Part shown: positions 25,737 to 34,276 of the stretch, in pieces
How positions within the stretch are numbered: the stretch's first letter is position 1
Layout: every line of letters begins with the position of its first letter
NCBI GenBank assembly: GCA_964396965.1
Contig: CAYNGD010000006.1
Location: 26,768 to 90,767, forward strand
Reading direction: 5' to 3'
Length of the DNA: 64,000 bases
DNA from: JABMRW01 sp964396965
GTDB taxonomy: Bacteria; Chloroflexota; Dehalococcoidia; Dehalococcoidales; BS750m-G39
Notes under the pieces: generated by a model
What the model was told of the DNA's origin: nothing
Databases searched by the model: none
The model's input: only the letters and a program-made list of their open reading frames with translations
Position numbers and translations under genes: made by a program

Positions 25737-26285
25737 ATGATAGAGATGACGATTGATAGTATCCGGGTTAGCCTGATGAACTACCAGCGGGTGGTCATTC
25801 TGAAGGAGAAGGACGCCGACCGTTACCTGCCCATCTGGATTGGCCCCGCCGAAGCCGACGCCATCGCCGTAAAGCTCCAGGACGTCACCGTGCCCAGGCC
25901 GCTCACCCACGACCTGCTGCGCTCGGTCATTGACTCTCTGGGGGCTACCATCAACTCAATAATCGTCAGCGAGCTTAAGAACGACACCTTCTACGCCAAG
26001 ATTATCCTCAATGTGGACGGGGGGCAGATGGAGGTTGACTCCCGCCCCAGTGACGCCCTGGCCCTGGCGGTGAGGGCGGGGGTGCCTATCTATGCCGAGG
26101 AAACGGTCCTGGACCGGGCTGGCATTCTGCTGGACAAGGAGACGGGCAAGCCTATTCCCCAGTCCGGTGAGGGTGAGGCGGGTGGCATTATGGAGGTGAG
26201 CGAGGAAGAGCTGGGCCGGATGTCCGCCTTCCGGGACTTCATCGATACTCTTGACCTGGACGACTTCGACAAGCGCAAGTCTTAA
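25737..26285 (+). CDS. Bifunctional nuclease family protein (DUF151/BFN)
   Basis: A 182-residue protein with the DUF151 core: VVILKEKDADRYLPIWIGPAEADAIA (about 21-46), RPLTHDLLRSVIDSLGA, and VDSRPSDALALAVRAGVPIYAEE. A C-terminal ~60 residues form an acidic tail resembling the UVR-type C-terminal helix pair of some relatives. Plant BFN homologues show DNase and RNase activity; the bacterial role is not established. GAGGAGG lies seven bases before ATG. It has its own promoter and is followed by a terminator, so it is a single-gene unit. Confidence 0.85.
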   Translation: MIEMTIDSIRVSLMNYQRVVILKEKDADRYLPIWIGPAEADAIAVKLQDVTVPRPLTHDLLRSVIDSLGATINSIIVSELKNDTFYAKIILNVDGGQMEVDSRPSDALALAVRAGVPIYAEETVLDRAGILLDKETGKPIPQSGEGEAGGIMEVSEEELGRMSAFRDFIDTLDLDDFDKRKS

Positions 26286-26309
26286 AAGCAACTTAAGAAA
26301 TAAAAGGGG

Positions 26310-26337
26310 CTCCGGGCGAAAGTTCTGGGGCTTTTTC
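26310..26337 (+). terminator. Rho-independent terminator after the DUF151 gene
   Basis: GCTCCGGG (26310-26317) pairs with TTCTGGGGC-type bases (26325-26332, with G-U pairs) around a CGAAAGT loop, followed by TTTTT. It separates this gene from the atp promoter. Confidence 0.65.
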
Positions 26338-26351
26338 TTAGCCGGCAGAGG

Positions 26352-26380
26352 TTGACCGGCCGAGGCAGATTTGGTATGCT
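26352..26380 (+). promoter_or_regulatory. atp operon promoter, near-leaderless
   Basis: TTGACC (26352-26357), 17-base spacer, TATGCT (26375-26380). The first ATG of the operon is nine bases further on, exactly the geometry seen at ffh, so the mRNA would have essentially no 5' leader. Confidence 0.7.
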
Positions 26381-26389
26381 GGTCACGGC

Positions 26390-26614
26390 ATGGGCAGATG
26401 GGCAGTGGCCTTTAGGTTCATTGGGGTGGGGTGGTTTGTGGCTATATCAATCCTGTTGGGAGTGTGGGGTGGTCTCTGGCTGGATGATAAACTCGGTAGT
26501 GCGCCTGTTATGCTAATAGTGGGCTTATTTTTGGGTCTGACGGTTGCTTTTTACGGTGTTTATCGTATGCTGTTACCCCTCATGCGCAACAAGCGGGACA
26601 AGGAGGACGGTTAG
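26390..26614 (+). CDS. AtpZ/AtpI-type small membrane protein
   Basis: A 74-residue protein with two membrane helices (about 8-28 and 36-62) joined by a short loop carrying LDDKLGSAP, which is typical of the AtpZ/AtpI family at the head of F-type ATP synthase operons. Known members help assemble the c-ring or form a Mg/Ca channel. No ribosome site is possible on the predicted leaderless mRNA. Its stop overlaps the atpB GTG by one base. Confidence 0.8.
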   Translation: MGRWAVAFRFIGVGWFVAISILLGVWGGLWLDDKLGSAPVMLIVGLFLGLTVAFYGVYRMLLPLMRNKRDKEDG

Positions 26615-27624
26615 TGCCTGAGCAGGACGAGACAGGACAGGGAGCAGCGCCCAAAAAGGGCTGTCTGGGTTGCTCCTTCCCCCTTTTGATCGGTCTGTCG
26701 CTTGTTTTGCTGGCTCTCTTTCTCATTGGTCTTGCTGCTGGCCCGGTGGGTAAAGGGTTGCTCGGTGTGTTTGGTGTCAGCTTGAATTTCCCCAGCTGGC
26801 TTATTGTTCCCCAGCCGGAGCTTAGACTGCCCGCCGAGACCGTCTTTCACATCTTCGGCTTCCCCATAACCAACAGCGTTATCGCTGCCTGGATTACCAT
26901 CGTCTTTCTGGTGGGGTTTTCCTATGCCATTACCCGCCGCCTGAAGCTGGTCCCGGGCCGGCTTCAGGCTATTTTTGAGTTCCTGGTGGGCTGGCTCCAT
27001 GACCTCTGCACCGGCGTTGTTGGCGAGGAGTACGGGCGCCGTTTCTTCCCGGTGGTGGCCACCATCTTTCTCTTCGTCGCCTTTAACGCCTGGCTGGGGC
27101 TGCTGATTCCGGGCTTCGGCTCGATAACTATCCATACCGCCGAAGGGCAGGTGCACCTGCTCCGGGAGGCCAACACCGATATCAATATGCCGCTGGCGCT
27201 GGCGTTGACTTCTTTTGCCTTTTTCTGGTACTTTGGCTTCAAGGCGCTGGGCGTCCGCTTTACCAAGGATTTTGTTAATTTCGATGAGTTGAGTAAGGGA
27301 TTCCGCCAGCTTTTCAAGGGCAAGCTTGTGGACGGTCTGATGGGGGTTGTCACTGGGTTTATGACCCTCTTTGCCGGAGCGCTGGAGTTTTTAAGCGTGT
27401 GTATCCGCGTTCTCAGCCTGACCTTCCGTCTCTTCGGCAACATGACCGCCGGTGAAATACTGGTCTTTGTCATGCTTTTCCTTATCAGTATGCTGTCTTT
27501 CCTTGTCCTGCCGCTCTACGGGCTGGAGCTGCTTATCGGCTTCATACAGGCCATTATCTTCGGTGGCCTGACCCTTATCTACCTTACCACGGCGGTGCAG
27601 CCTCATGAGGAAGAGGCGCACTGA
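26614..27624 (+). CDS. atpB: ATP synthase F0 subunit a
   Basis: A 336-residue, multi-spanning subunit that forms the proton half-channels. The essential Arg is present in LTFRLFGNMTAGE (near 272). The protein is longer than E. coli AtpB: an extra hydrophobic N-terminal helix (about 20-45, preceded by a short polar stretch) stands before the conserved ETVFHIFGFPITNS. Translation starts at GTG with AAGGAGG eight bases upstream. It ends with an acidic HEEEAH tail. Confidence 0.93.
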   Translation: MPEQDETGQGAAPKKGCLGCSFPLLIGLSLVLLALFLIGLAAGPVGKGLLGVFGVSLNFPSWLIVPQPELRLPAETVFHIFGFPITNSVIAAWITIVFLVGFSYAITRRLKLVPGRLQAIFEFLVGWLHDLCTGVVGEEYGRRFFPVVATIFLFVAFNAWLGLLIPGFGSITIHTAEGQVHLLREANTDINMPLALALTSFAFFWYFGFKALGVRFTKDFVNFDELSKGFRQLFKGKLVDGLMGVVTGFMTLFAGALEFLSVCIRVLSLTFRLFGNMTAGEILVFVMLFLISMLSFLVLPLYGLELLIGFIQAIIFGGLTLIYLTTAVQPHEEEAH

Positions 27625-27663
27625 AATAATGCTTATAAACTAAACTAGTGAAGGAGGTTCGGT

Positions 27664-27894
27664 ATGGATCCTGCAACAATGAAGATGCTGGCGATAGGGC
27701 TGGGGGTTGGTCTGGGGATGCTGGGGCCGGGGCTGGCCCTGGGGCTTATCGGCTATTCCGCTCTGCAGGGGATAGCCCGTAACCCCGAGGCGAGGGGGCC
27801 GATTCTGACCAACATGATTCTGGTGGCCGGCCTGGCCGAGGCTGTCGGCATTTACGTCCTGATTGTGGCTATTCTTCTGGTATTCGTGGCTTAA
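27664..27894 (+). CDS. atpE: ATP synthase F0 subunit c
   Basis: A 76-residue hairpin with two membrane helices. The polar loop ARNPEA is at 38-43 and the ion-binding carboxylate is E59 in AGLAEAVGIYV. The sodium-type signature (Gln in helix 1 and Glu-Ser in helix 2) is absent, so proton coupling is likely. AAGGAGG lies before the ATG at 27664. Confidence 0.95.
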   Translation: MDPATMKMLAIGLGVGLGMLGPGLALGLIGYSALQGIARNPEARGPILTNMILVAGLAEAVGIYVLIVAILLVFVA

Positions 27895-27907
27895 CTAGGA
27901 GGAAACG

Positions 27908-28018
27908 ATGGAACAGGATGGACTACCTTCTTTTGCCGGTATGATAATCGCCGCAGCCATAGTGGGGGTGCTGGTTATAGCCGGCATCGTGCTGCTGGCG
28001 GTGTTTACCCTTTTATAA
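27908..28018 (+). CDS. 36-residue single-helix membrane protein between atpE and atpF
   Basis: ATG at 27908 follows AGGAGG (27896-27902 region) at normal spacing, 13 bases after the atpE stop. The product starts MEQDGLPSF, then one uninterrupted hydrophobic helix (residues 10-36) rich in Ala, Val, Ile, Gly and Leu, and stops at the membrane edge. No charged residue occurs after Asp4. The ribosome site, operon position and clean helix argue that it is a real gene. I do not recognise a family; small extra F0 components or assembly factors are possible. Confidence 0.65.
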   Translation: MEQDGLPSFAGMIIAAAIVGVLVIAGIVLLAVFTLL

Positions 28019-28101
28019 TGGCCCGCCGCTTTAAAGAGAGCTTGCCTTTGGCTTGTTCTTTTAGCGGGCAGCCGTCTATTTGAGCGGTCTAGGGGGTGAA
28101 A

Positions 28102-28614
28102 ATGGGAAATTTGACAGGGAGTTTAGGTATAAATCCGGCGACCCTGCTGGCGCAGGTTGTCAACGTGGTCATCCTTCTCGGCCTGCTCTACCTGGTGGCC
28201 TATAAGCCGATTATGCGCATGATGGACGAGCGCTCCAACAAGATTAAGGAGAGCATGGACAACACCGAGTACATCAGGCAGCAGGCGGAGCGCGCTGAGG
28301 AGGAGGCGGCTAAGCGCATCGAGGTGGCGGCCAAGGAGGGGCAGGAGGCCATCGCCCGGGCGGTGCGCACCGGGGAGGAAGTGAGGCAGGAGGCGCAGCA
28401 GAAGGCCAAGAGTGAGGCCGAGGCCATGATTGCACGGGCCCGGGTCGAGATTCAGCGGGAACGGGACGAGGCTGTTGAACAGCTGCGCCGGGAGTTCGCC
28501 GATATAACCATCGAGGCGGCGGGCAAGGTCATTGACCGCACCTTGGACAAGAAGGCCCACCGCGATATTATCGATAAGGTTCTTAAAGAGAGCACCATAC
28601 TTAGGAAGGGCTAG
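28102..28614 (+). CDS. atpF: ATP synthase F0 subunit b
   Basis: A 170-residue stator subunit: one N-terminal membrane helix (about 12-32, ATLLAQVVNVVILLGLLYLVAY) and a long charged alpha-helical arm rich in Glu, Ala, Arg and Gln. It links F0 to the delta subunit and alpha3beta3 head. ATG at 28102 is preceded by AGGGGGTGA; a GTG two codons earlier lies inside that site and is less likely. Confidence 0.92.
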   Translation: MGNLTGSLGINPATLLAQVVNVVILLGLLYLVAYKPIMRMMDERSNKIKESMDNTEYIRQQAERAEEEAAKRIEVAAKEGQEAIARAVRTGEEVRQEAQQKAKSEAEAMIARARVEIQRERDEAVEQLRREFADITIEAAGKVIDRTLDKKAHRDIIDKVLKESTILRKG

Positions 28615-28634
28615 TCTTATTTTTAGGAGATAGC

Positions 28635-29168
28635 GTGGCCAGAAGGTTTTATGCCCGCCGCTACGTCCAGGCGGTGTTTGACATCGCCCGGGAGAAGAAA
28701 GAGCTGGATAGGTGGCAGTCCGACCTGAACAAGGTGGCCGCTTTGAGCGCTGACGCCACCGTTGCGGCGCTGCTGGAGAACCCTAGGGTTCCTTTTGAGG
28801 CTAAGGCCAAGCTATTGTCCGGGCAGCTGGGCGGTATCGAGCCACTGGCCCTGAACCTGGTCTATCTGCTGGTGAGCCGGGGCAGGCTGGGTATGCTCGG
28901 CGATATTGCTCACGAGTACCAGCTCCTGCTGGACGACTACCGCGGCATAGAGAGGGCTGAGGTTACCACCGCCATTGCCCTTGATGCTAAGGATATCGCC
29001 TCGCTTGAGGAGCGGCTGGGGACGATGGTGGGCAAGAAGGTGGTGGTGGAGGCCAGGGTTGATAGCGGTCTTGTCGGCGGGATGGTGGCCCGGGTGGGGG
29101 GCAAATTGCTCGACGGCAGCACCATCACTAAACTAACGGCGATGAGGAAGGCGCTGGCGGGCGGCTAA
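28635..29168 (+). CDS. atpH: ATP synthase F1 subunit delta
   Basis: A 177-residue subunit that sits on top of F1 and binds the b stalk. Family features are the N-terminal ARRFYARRYVQAVFDIA, LLENPRVPFEAK and the C-terminal VDSGLVGGMVARVGGKLLDGS. The start is GTG with AGGAGA upstream. Length and position are normal. Confidence 0.92.
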   Translation: MARRFYARRYVQAVFDIAREKKELDRWQSDLNKVAALSADATVAALLENPRVPFEAKAKLLSGQLGGIEPLALNLVYLLVSRGRLGMLGDIAHEYQLLLDDYRGIERAEVTTAIALDAKDIASLEERLGTMVGKKVVVEARVDSGLVGGMVARVGGKLLDGSTITKLTAMRKALAGG

Positions 29169-29198
29169 GATGAACAGTCAGTTAAGGAGGTGGCTTAA

Positions 29199-30710
29199 GT
29201 GACATCTAGAGGTCAGGATATCGTCTCCGTTATCAAACAGCAGATTGAGCAGTTCGGCACGGAGCTGGCCATGGTTGACGTCGGCACCGTGATTGAGATT
29301 GGCGACGGCATCGCCCGCATCCACGGGCTGGCGGCGGCCAAATACAACGAATTGCTTGAGTTCCCCAACGATGTTATGGGCATCGCCCTTAATCTGGAGG
29401 AGGACGGCGTGGCCGCCGTTGTCCTGGGCGACTACACCGGCATCAAAGAGGGGGACGAGGTCAAGTGCACCGGCCGAATCGCCGAGGTGCCGGTGGGTGA
29501 AGCCCTTATCGGCCGGGTGGTCGATTCACTGGGAAGGCCGCTGGACGGCAAGGGCCCGGTCAAGACCAGTAAGGCCCGCCCCCTGGAGAGGGTGGCCCCC
29601 AATGTCACCAAGCGCCAGTCGGTGGATACCCCGGTGCAGACCGGAATCAAGGCGGTTGACAGCATGTTCCCCATCGGCAGGGGACAGAGAGAGCTCATTA
29701 TCGGCGACCGCTCCACCGGGAAGACCGCCATCGCCCTTGACGCCATCATCAACCAGAAGGGCGGCGATTTAATCTGTATCTATGTCGCCATCGGCCAGAA
29801 GACCTCGCGTGTAGCCCGGGTAGTCAACACCCTGGAGAACTACGGGGCGATGGAACACAGCATCGTGGTGGTGGCCAACGCCGCCGACTCTGTCGCCATG
29901 CAATACCTGGCCCCCTACGCCGGCTGCGCCATCGGCGAGGAGTTCATGGAGGCGGGCAGGGACGTTTTGATTGTCTATGACGACCTCTCCAAGCACGCCT
30001 GGTCCTACCGTCAGCTCTCCCTGCTTTTGCGCCGCCCCCCGGGGCGGGAGGCCTACCCCGGCGACGTATTTTACCTGCACAGCCGCTTACTTGAGAGGGC
30101 GGCCAAATACGCTGACGAGTTCGGCGGCGGCTCCCTTACTGCTTTACCCATCATCGAGACGCAGGCCGGGGACGTCTCCGCCTATATCCCGACCAACGTT
30201 ATTTCAATTACCGACGGCCAGCTCTATCTGGAGACCGACCTCTTTAACGCCGGCATCAGGCCGGCGCTGAACGTTGGCCTGTCGGTGTCCCGGGTGGGCA
30301 GCGCCGCCCAGACCAAGGCCATGAAGCAGGTGGCCAGCCGCCTCAAGCTGGATATGGGCCAGTACCGAGAGGTGGCCGCCTTCGCCCAGTTCGGCACCGC
30401 CGAGCTGGATAAGGCCACCCGGGCCCAGCTTGAGCGTGGCCAGCGCATCACCGAGGTATTGAAGCAGCCCCAGTACGTGCCAGTGCCTTTGGAGAAGCAG
30501 GTCATGATTCTCTACGCCGCCATCAACGGCTACCTGGACGATGTACCGGTGGATAAGGTCACCGCCTTTGAGGCCAACTTCCACCGCTTTATGGAGGCCA
30601 ACCACCCCAAGATAGGCGACCAGATTGCGAAAGATAAAGAGATCAAACCGGAGACCGAGGATAAACTGAAAGCCGCCATCGCCGAATTTAAGAAGGATAT
30701 GGCTTTATAG
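29199..30710 (+). CDS. atpA: ATP synthase F1 subunit alpha
   Basis: A 503-residue nucleotide-binding, non-catalytic subunit. The P-loop GDRSTGKTAIALD is near 170; IYVAIGQK, VYDDLSKHAWSYRQLSLLLRRPPGREAYPGDVFYLHSRLLERAAK and the Arg-finger region GLSVSRVGSAAQ are intact. The start is GTG with AAGGAGG nine bases upstream. A dispersed repeat and a DUF3795 gene separate it from atpG. Confidence 0.96.
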   Translation: MTSRGQDIVSVIKQQIEQFGTELAMVDVGTVIEIGDGIARIHGLAAAKYNELLEFPNDVMGIALNLEEDGVAAVVLGDYTGIKEGDEVKCTGRIAEVPVGEALIGRVVDSLGRPLDGKGPVKTSKARPLERVAPNVTKRQSVDTPVQTGIKAVDSMFPIGRGQRELIIGDRSTGKTAIALDAIINQKGGDLICIYVAIGQKTSRVARVVNTLENYGAMEHSIVVVANAADSVAMQYLAPYAGCAIGEEFMEAGRDVLIVYDDLSKHAWSYRQLSLLLRRPPGREAYPGDVFYLHSRLLERAAKYADEFGGGSLTALPIIETQAGDVSAYIPTNVISITDGQLYLETDLFNAGIRPALNVGLSVSRVGSAAQTKAMKQVASRLKLDMGQYREVAAFAQFGTAELDKATRAQLERGQRITEVLKQPQYVPVPLEKQVMILYAAINGYLDDVPVDKVTAFEANFHRFMEANHPKIGDQIAKDKEIKPETEDKLKAAIAEFKKDMAL

Positions 30711-30711
30711 G

Positions 30712-30912
30712 AGAGGGCGTTTCTCTTCCCACCCTGACCCGCCCTACAGAGGCTTAGCCTCTAAAACTCCTTAAAAAAGGGGAGTGAAAAACCGAATACG
30801 GGGGAGGCGAAGGTAATATCTCCCCCTTCGTTGGGGGTGGGGAGGAACAAGAAGGCCTAAAAGGGTGAAACCTTTTTGGGCGGGTGGGTATAGGAAGTAA
30901 AACATAAATTTG
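30712..30912. repeat. Dispersed inverted-end repeat, copy 3, inside the atp operon
   Basis: Left end CTTCCCACCCTGACCCGCCC (30724-30743) with CAGAGGCTTAGCCTCT; right end AAAAGGGTGAAACCTTTTT then GGGCGGGTGGGTATAGGAAG (30878-30897). It lies immediately after atpA. Its hairpins could weaken or partly terminate transcription into atpG-atpD-atpC. Confidence 0.75.
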
Positions 30913-30926
30913 AGGGATGAAGGGGA

Positions 30927-31274
30927 ATGGAAAAGATGATTGCGTACTGCGGGATAACCTGCACTGAGTGCCCGGCTTTTCTAGCCACCCAGGATGACGA
31001 CGACGCCAAAAGGAAAGAGACCGCCGAGCTGTGGACCAAACAATATAACGTTGATATCAAGCCTGAAGATATAAACTGCGATGGTTGCCTTAGCGATACA
31101 GGCAGACTGGTGGGTCACTGCTACGTCTGCGAGATGAGAAAGTGCGGGCAGGAAAGGGGCGTGGCCAACTGTGCCTACTGCAACGATTACGGCTGCCAGA
31201 AACTAGAGAAGTTCTTCGAGATGGCGCCGATGTACAGAGCTACCCTGGATGAAATCAGGAAGGGATTACAGTAA
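30927..31274 (+). CDS. Cys-rich DUF3795-type protein inserted in the atp operon
   Basis: A 115-residue protein with 11 cysteines (8, 12, 15, 51, 54, 65, 68, 73, 82, 85, 90). The arrangement AYCGITCTECPAF followed by CDGC, CYVCEMRKCG and NCAYCNDYGC is that of DUF3795 proteins, thought to bind zinc or a cluster; their function is unknown. It lies between atpA and atpG, and atpG's TTG start follows its stop by two bases, so the two may be translationally linked. An AAGGGGA site precedes the ATG. It is not a known ATP synthase component. Confidence 0.7.
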   Translation: MEKMIAYCGITCTECPAFLATQDDDDAKRKETAELWTKQYNVDIKPEDINCDGCLSDTGRLVGHCYVCEMRKCGQERGVANCAYCNDYGCQKLEKFFEMAPMYRATLDEIRKGLQ

Positions 31275-31276
31275 GT

Positions 31277-32134
31277 TTGGCTAATATTCGTTTAATAAGA
31301 CGCCGGATACGCGGCATCCAGTCCACCGCCAAGATAACCCGCGCCATGGAGATGATTGCTACCTCCAAGATGAGGAAGGCCCAGGAGCGGGGTCTGGCCG
31401 GGCGCCCCTACGCCGAGAAGATTATGAAGGTGATGGCCGACTTGGCGGCGCTGCGGCGGGAGGGGGAGGAGATGCACCCCCTGCTGCAAAAGCGGCCAGT
31501 GGAGAAAATCGGCCTACTGCATATCACCCCCGACCGCGGCCTGTGCGGCGGGCTCAACACCAACCTGAACCGCCGCACCACCAGCTTTATCCTGGAGCAG
31601 GAGGTGCTGGTGAGCCTGGTGGTGGTGGGGCGAAAGGGGCGGGACTTTATGCGGCGCTACCGGCGGGAAATCCGCGCCGAGTTTACCAACCTCGGCGACC
31701 GCCCTGGCTGGCTGGATACTCTGCCTATATCCCGCATAATCATTGACGACTACACCAGCCGCGAGATAGACCGGGTCTATATCGTCTATCCCCAGTTTAT
31801 CTCCACCATGGTGCAGAAGCCGGTTGTCCAGCAGATACTGCCGGTTGAGCCGGCGGCGATACCCACCGCCCAGAATGTTGACTATATCTATGAGCCCGGC
31901 CCGGCCCAGGTGCTGGGCCAGCTGTTGCCTAGGTTTGTCGAGATGGAGGTCTATCACGCTATTCTGGAGTCTATCGCCAGCGAGCAGTCGGCGAGGATGG
32001 TGGCCATGCGCAACGCCACAGATAGCGCCAATGAGCTTATCGAGGAGCTTACCCTGATGTATAATAAGGCACGTCAGGAGATGATAACCAAGGAGCTGCT
32101 GGATATTACTGGCGGGGCGGCAGCCCTGGCCTGA
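31277..32134 (+). CDS. atpG: ATP synthase F1 subunit gamma
   Basis: A 285-residue rotor shaft. The N-terminal RRIRGIQSTAKITRAMEMIATSKMRKAQ and C-terminal MRNATDSANELIEELTLMYNKARQEMITKELLDI helices that form the central coiled coil are intact. The start is TTG at 31277; no ATG or GTG nearby gives the conserved ANIRLIRRRIRG beginning. AGGAAGG upstream lies within the end of the DUF3795 gene. Confidence 0.93.
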   Translation: MANIRLIRRRIRGIQSTAKITRAMEMIATSKMRKAQERGLAGRPYAEKIMKVMADLAALRREGEEMHPLLQKRPVEKIGLLHITPDRGLCGGLNTNLNRRTTSFILEQEVLVSLVVVGRKGRDFMRRYRREIRAEFTNLGDRPGWLDTLPISRIIIDDYTSREIDRVYIVYPQFISTMVQKPVVQQILPVEPAAIPTAQNVDYIYEPGPAQVLGQLLPRFVEMEVYHAILESIASEQSARMVAMRNATDSANELIEELTLMYNKARQEMITKELLDITGGAAALA

Positions 32135-32150
32135 AATAAGGAGGTGTGAC

Positions 32151-32426
32151 ATGCCTATCACTAGCAAAGATTTCGACAGGAGTGACCGTAAGTCCGAGAT
32201 TATACTGATGGACTTCCTCCGCTCCCATCCCCTTGAGGCCTACAGCCTCGACGAGCTGGTCAAGACGATGGCAGTCCAGGGCCGGAAGCTGAGCAAGGAA
32301 GAGCTGGGCAATATGCTGATGCTGATGGAGTACGGCCGAAAGATAATATCGAAGAAAATAGGCGGGGTGACCTATTACCGCTACCGCCAGTTTGCTGGTT
32401 ACGGTCCCCCGGCCGGAGCTAAATAG
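32151..32426 (+). CDS. Small protein of unknown function between atpG and atpD
   Basis: A 91-residue soluble protein with a strong AAGGAGG site before its ATG. The pattern (helix SEIILMDFLRSH, SLDELVKTMAV, helix SKEELGNMLMLMEYG, then a beta-hairpin KIISKKIGGVTYYRY) looks like a compact winged-helix domain. I do not recognise a named family. It sits between atpG (16 bases upstream) and atpD (12 bases downstream), so it is cotranscribed with the ATP synthase and could be regulatory or an assembly factor. Confidence 0.6.
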   Translation: MPITSKDFDRSDRKSEIILMDFLRSHPLEAYSLDELVKTMAVQGRKLSKEELGNMLMLMEYGRKIISKKIGGVTYYRYRQFAGYGPPAGAK

Positions 32427-32438
32427 GGAGGAGGTATT

Positions 32439-33836
32439 ATGGCCAAGGGAAAAATAGCCCAGGTAATCGGCACAGTGGTTGACATCGAGTTTCCCCCCGA
32501 AGCCCTGCCCGCCCTGTTTAACGCCATCGAGATTACCGCCGATGGCAGCAAGATTGTCCTCGAGGTTCAGGAGCACGTCGGCAATAACTGGGTGAGGTGT
32601 CTGGCACTATCGCCCACCGACGGGCTGCAGCGGGGAATGGAGGCGGTAGACATCGGCAAGGCGCTGGCAGTGCCGGTGGGCAACGCCACCCTGAGCCGCC
32701 TCTTTAACATCCTGGGGGAGCCCCTGGACGAGATGGGTGAGGTCAAGGCCAAGGACTACTGGCCCATCCACCGCCCGCCCCCGTCGCTGGAGGAGCAGGA
32801 GACCGCCACCGAGGTGCTGGAGACGGGGCTTAAGGTCATCGACCTGATTGCCCCCTTTACCAAGGGCGGTAAAATCGGCGCCTACGGTGGTGCCGGCGTG
32901 GGCAAGACGGTCATCATCCAGGAGCTTATCCGCAACATCGCCACCGAGCACGGCGGCTTCTCCGTCTTTACTGGCATCGGGGAACGCTCCCGCGAGGGCA
33001 ACGACCTCTGGAACGAGATGAAGGAGTCGGGAGTCATCGATAAGACGGTGATGGTCTTCGGTCAGATGAACGAGCCGCCCGGGGTCAGGCTGCGGGTGGG
33101 CTTGACCGGCCTGACCATGGCTGAGTACTTCCGTGACGAAGAGGGGCAGGACGTGCTACTCTTTATCGACAACATCTACCGCTATACCCTGGCCGGTATG
33201 GAGGTATCGGCGCTGCTGGGGCGGATGCCATCGGCGGTGGGCTACCAGCCGACGCTGTCCACCGAGGTCGGCGAGCTGGAGGAGAGGATTACCTCGACCA
33301 AGAAGGGCTCAATCACCTCCTTCCAGGCCATTTATGTCCCCGCCGACGATTACACCGACCCCGGCGTGGCCACGACATTCGGCCATCTGGACGGTGTGGT
33401 AGCACTGGAGCGTTCTATCATGGAGCAGGGACTTTACCCAGCGGTTGACCCGCTGGTTTCGACCTCCCGCATCCTCGACCCGGCCGTGGTTGGTGAGGAG
33501 CACTACAGCGTCGCCCGCGGGGTGCAGAGGGTTTTGCAGCGCTACAAGGACCTGCAGGATATCATCGCTATCCTGGGCATCGAGGAGCTGAGCGACGAGG
33601 ACAAGCTGACCGTGGCCCGGGCCAGGAGAATTCAGCGGTTTTTATCCCAGCCGATGTTCGTAGCCGAGGTATTCACCGGCCGGCCAGGCAAATACGTGCC
33701 AGTGGCGGAAACGGTGCGCGGCTTTAAGGAGATACTGGAAGGTAAGCACGATGAACTGCCCGAGCAGGCCTTCTATATGGTAGGCCCCATTGAGGAGGCG
33801 GTGGAGGCGGCTAAGAGTATGCAGGCAGAGGCTTAA
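32439..33836 (+). CDS. atpD: ATP synthase F1 subunit beta
   Basis: A 465-residue catalytic subunit. The P-loop GGAGVGKTVIIQELI is near 152; GERSREGNDLW (catalytic Glu), the Walker B LLFIDNIYRYTLAG, SALLGRMPSAVGYQPTL and ELSDEDKLTVARARRIQRFLSQPMFVAEVFTG are present. The lever segment reads ELSDEDK, a mild variant of DELSEED. GGAGGAGG precedes the ATG. Confidence 0.96.
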   Translation: MAKGKIAQVIGTVVDIEFPPEALPALFNAIEITADGSKIVLEVQEHVGNNWVRCLALSPTDGLQRGMEAVDIGKALAVPVGNATLSRLFNILGEPLDEMGEVKAKDYWPIHRPPPSLEEQETATEVLETGLKVIDLIAPFTKGGKIGAYGGAGVGKTVIIQELIRNIATEHGGFSVFTGIGERSREGNDLWNEMKESGVIDKTVMVFGQMNEPPGVRLRVGLTGLTMAEYFRDEEGQDVLLFIDNIYRYTLAGMEVSALLGRMPSAVGYQPTLSTEVGELEERITSTKKGSITSFQAIYVPADDYTDPGVATTFGHLDGVVALERSIMEQGLYPAVDPLVSTSRILDPAVVGEEHYSVARGVQRVLQRYKDLQDIIAILGIEELSDEDKLTVARARRIQRFLSQPMFVAEVFTGRPGKYVPVAETVRGFKEILEGKHDELPEQAFYMVGPIEEAVEAAKSMQAEA

Positions 33837-33841
33837 AACAG

Positions 33842-34276
33842 ATGGCAACAACCAGGCTGGATATTGTTACCGCGGAACGGGTGGTCTATTCCGAGGACGT
33901 GGATATGGTCATCGCTCCCGGTATTGAGGGTCAGCTGGGAATCCTGCCCCACCACGCCCCCCTGATGACCACGCTTATACCCGGTGAGTTACTGGTGAGG
34001 AAGGGCGGGCAGGAGCTTCCCCTGGCCATTACCGGGGGCTTTATCGAGGTGCGCCCCGACCGGATTATAATCCTGGCTGATGCCGCCGAGAGGGTTGAAG
34101 AGATTGACGTGGCCAGGGCCGAGGAGGCCAAGCGCCGTGCCGAAGAGAGGCTTAAGGTTCGGGCTCCTGAGGTGGATCTATTGCGGGCGGAAGCAGCCCT
34201 GCGCCGCTCTCTGGTCCGCCTTGAGGTTGCCGCTAGGCGAAGAAGGCGCAGCAAAACCCAGCCTCCACCGGGCTAA
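33842..34276 (+). CDS. atpC: ATP synthase F1 subunit epsilon
   Basis: A 144-residue subunit with the N-terminal beta-sandwich (VYSEDVDMVIAPGIEGQLGILPHHAPLMT, about 16-44) and a C-terminal helical hairpin rich in Arg, Glu and Ala that can inhibit ATPase activity. The final 12 residues are basic (RRRRSKTQ). Only five bases separate it from atpD. A GC-rich hairpin at 34345-34364 lies beyond it but has no T-run, so termination there is uncertain. Confidence 0.92.
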   Translation: MATTRLDIVTAERVVYSEDVDMVIAPGIEGQLGILPHHAPLMTTLIPGELLVRKGGQELPLAITGGFIEVRPDRIIILADAAERVEEIDVARAEEAKRRAEERLKVRAPEVDLLRAEAALRRSLVRLEVAARRRRRSKTQPPPG

